DNA of 6,520 nt from positions 1 through 6,520 of the forward strand of contig JBEBHH010000079.1 of the NCBI GenBank assembly GCA_040080965.1. The letters are read 5' to 3'. Below the pieces are notes generated by a model. That model did no database searches. It was not told the DNA's origin and saw only the letters and a program-made list of their open reading frames with translations. The number at the start of each line of letters is the position of its first letter. Position 1 is the first letter of the stretch. This stretch comes from SHZI01 sp040080965 (GTDB lineage: Bacteria > Pseudomonadota > Gammaproteobacteria > Steroidobacterales > GCA-2729495). A program made the position numbers and the translations under genes. Below are positions 5,902 through 6,520 of the stretch, piece by piece.

Positions 5902-6520
5902 CGCCGGACCGCGAATTCTCCCGGTCCTGGTGGCTGCCCCTGCTCGCCGCGGTAGTGGCCTACGCCGTGGCGCCCACCGCGCAACTGGTCTGGGACGACC
6001 AGATCGTGGCCGGCCAGCAGCTGCTCTCGTTCAACAGTGTCGCGGATATCCTGCAGCCGCCGGCCGGCATTCCCCAGTGGTCCTACGCGTACTACCGGCC
6101 GGTGGTGGTGGCCAGCTACCTCCTCGACGCGTGGCTGTTCGGCATCGGGTCCGCGATCGGGCCCCACACCATGAACGTGCTGTACCACGTGCTCACGACC
6201 CTGTTCGTCGGGCTCCTGGCCCGGCGGCTGCTCGCGGGCGTCCCGCAGGGCGCGCTCGGAGCGATCGCCGCGGCCACGCTGTTCGCCGTGCATCCGATCC
6301 ACACCGAATCGGTGAGCTGGGTCACCGGGCGCAGCGACCTGCTGGCGACGCTGCTGCTCGTGCCCGCCCTGCACGTGACCCTGCGCTGGCGGGACGAAGG
6401 CGCCACCTGGCAGCTGCTCCTCGGCCCCGTGCTTTTCCTGCTCGCCTTGCTGGCGAAGGAAGTGGCGATCGCGGGGCTCGCCATCCTCCCGGTGCTGTGG
6501 CTGCTCGCGCCGCGCCGGCC
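5898..6520 (+). CDS. GT-C membrane glycosyltransferase, TMTC-like, N-terminal part (cut by right edge)
   Basis: The first 207 residues of a polytopic membrane protein resembling the TMTC family of protein O-mannosyltransferases and their bacterial relatives. After a first membrane helix (11-30) comes VWDDQ, with D33/D34 placed like the catalytic acidic pair in the first periplasmic loop of GT-C enzymes. YYRPVVVASYLLDAWLFG (66-83), HTMNVLYHVLTTLF (90-103), LFAVHPIHTESVSWVTGRSD (128-147) and LLALLAKEVA (181-190) follow the family's conserved order. GT-C enzymes use polyprenyl-phosphate-linked sugars outside the membrane, which fits the polyprenyl-phosphate-modifying enzyme at the head of this strand. 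Bacterial members often end in tetratricopeptide repeats; that part is beyond the window. It starts at an ATGA overlap with the methyltransferase stop and has no Shine-Dalgarno. Acceptor (protein or glycan) unknown. Confidence 0.85.
   Translation, partial: MTPDREFSRSWWLPLLAAVVAYAVAPTAQLVWDDQIVAGQQLLSFNSVADILQPPAGIPQWSYAYYRPVVVASYLLDAWLFGIGSAIGPHTMNVLYHVLTTLFVGLLARRLLAGVPQGALGAIAAATLFAVHPIHTESVSWVTGRSDLLATLLLVPALHVTLRWRDEGATWQLLLGPVLFLLALLAKEVAIAGLAILPVLWLLAPRR

Overview
The window is dense, GC-rich bacterial DNA with seven protein-coding genes, two of them cut by the window edges. High GC, tiny intergenic gaps, 4-bp ATGA gene overlaps and a GTAG-headed REP doublet (REPIN) of the kind I associate with Xanthomonadales, Lysobacterales and Pseudomonas all suggest a gammaproteobacterium. 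No single gene settles the taxonomy. No tRNA, rRNA, CRISPR array, insertion sequence or phage gene is visible. No gene-free stretch exceeds about 52 bp.

The left half is read on the minus strand, starting near 3083. The order is a small P-loop sulfotransferase-family protein (2481-3083), then a membrane-anchored AlkP-superfamily phosphodiesterase/phosphohydrolase (336-2459), then the start of a second, apparently secreted AlkP paralogue (1-339, running off the left edge). A near-perfect REPIN lies at 277-331. It can be treated as intergenic, but the frame of the second AlkP gene runs open through it to an ATG that overlaps the previous stop codon. In that reading the repeat itself encodes a convincing signal peptide.

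The right half is read on the plus strand from 3109. It begins with a UbiA-superfamily membrane transferase of the decaprenyl-phosphate phosphoribosyltransferase-like branch (3109-3972), coupled by an ATGA overlap to a GT9 (heptosyltransferase-like) glycosyltransferase (3969-5111). After a 52-bp gap comes a class I SAM methyltransferase (5164-5901), coupled by another ATGA to a polytopic GT-C glycosyltransferase of the bacterial TMTC-like type (5898 to the right edge).

Together the genes look like an envelope glycoconjugate locus: a polyprenyl-phosphate-modifying enzyme, two glycosyltransferase types and a methyltransferase on one strand, with a sulfotransferase and two AlkP-type enzymes diverging from a 25-bp shared start region. 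That assignment is inferred from the families; no substrate can be read from the sequence. None of the gene starts has a good Shine-Dalgarno sequence. The two plus-strand transcription-unit heads have a -10-like hexamer 6 to 8 bases before the ATG, suggesting leaderless or nearly leaderless transcripts. The minus-strand AlkP gene shows a weaker version of the same pattern.
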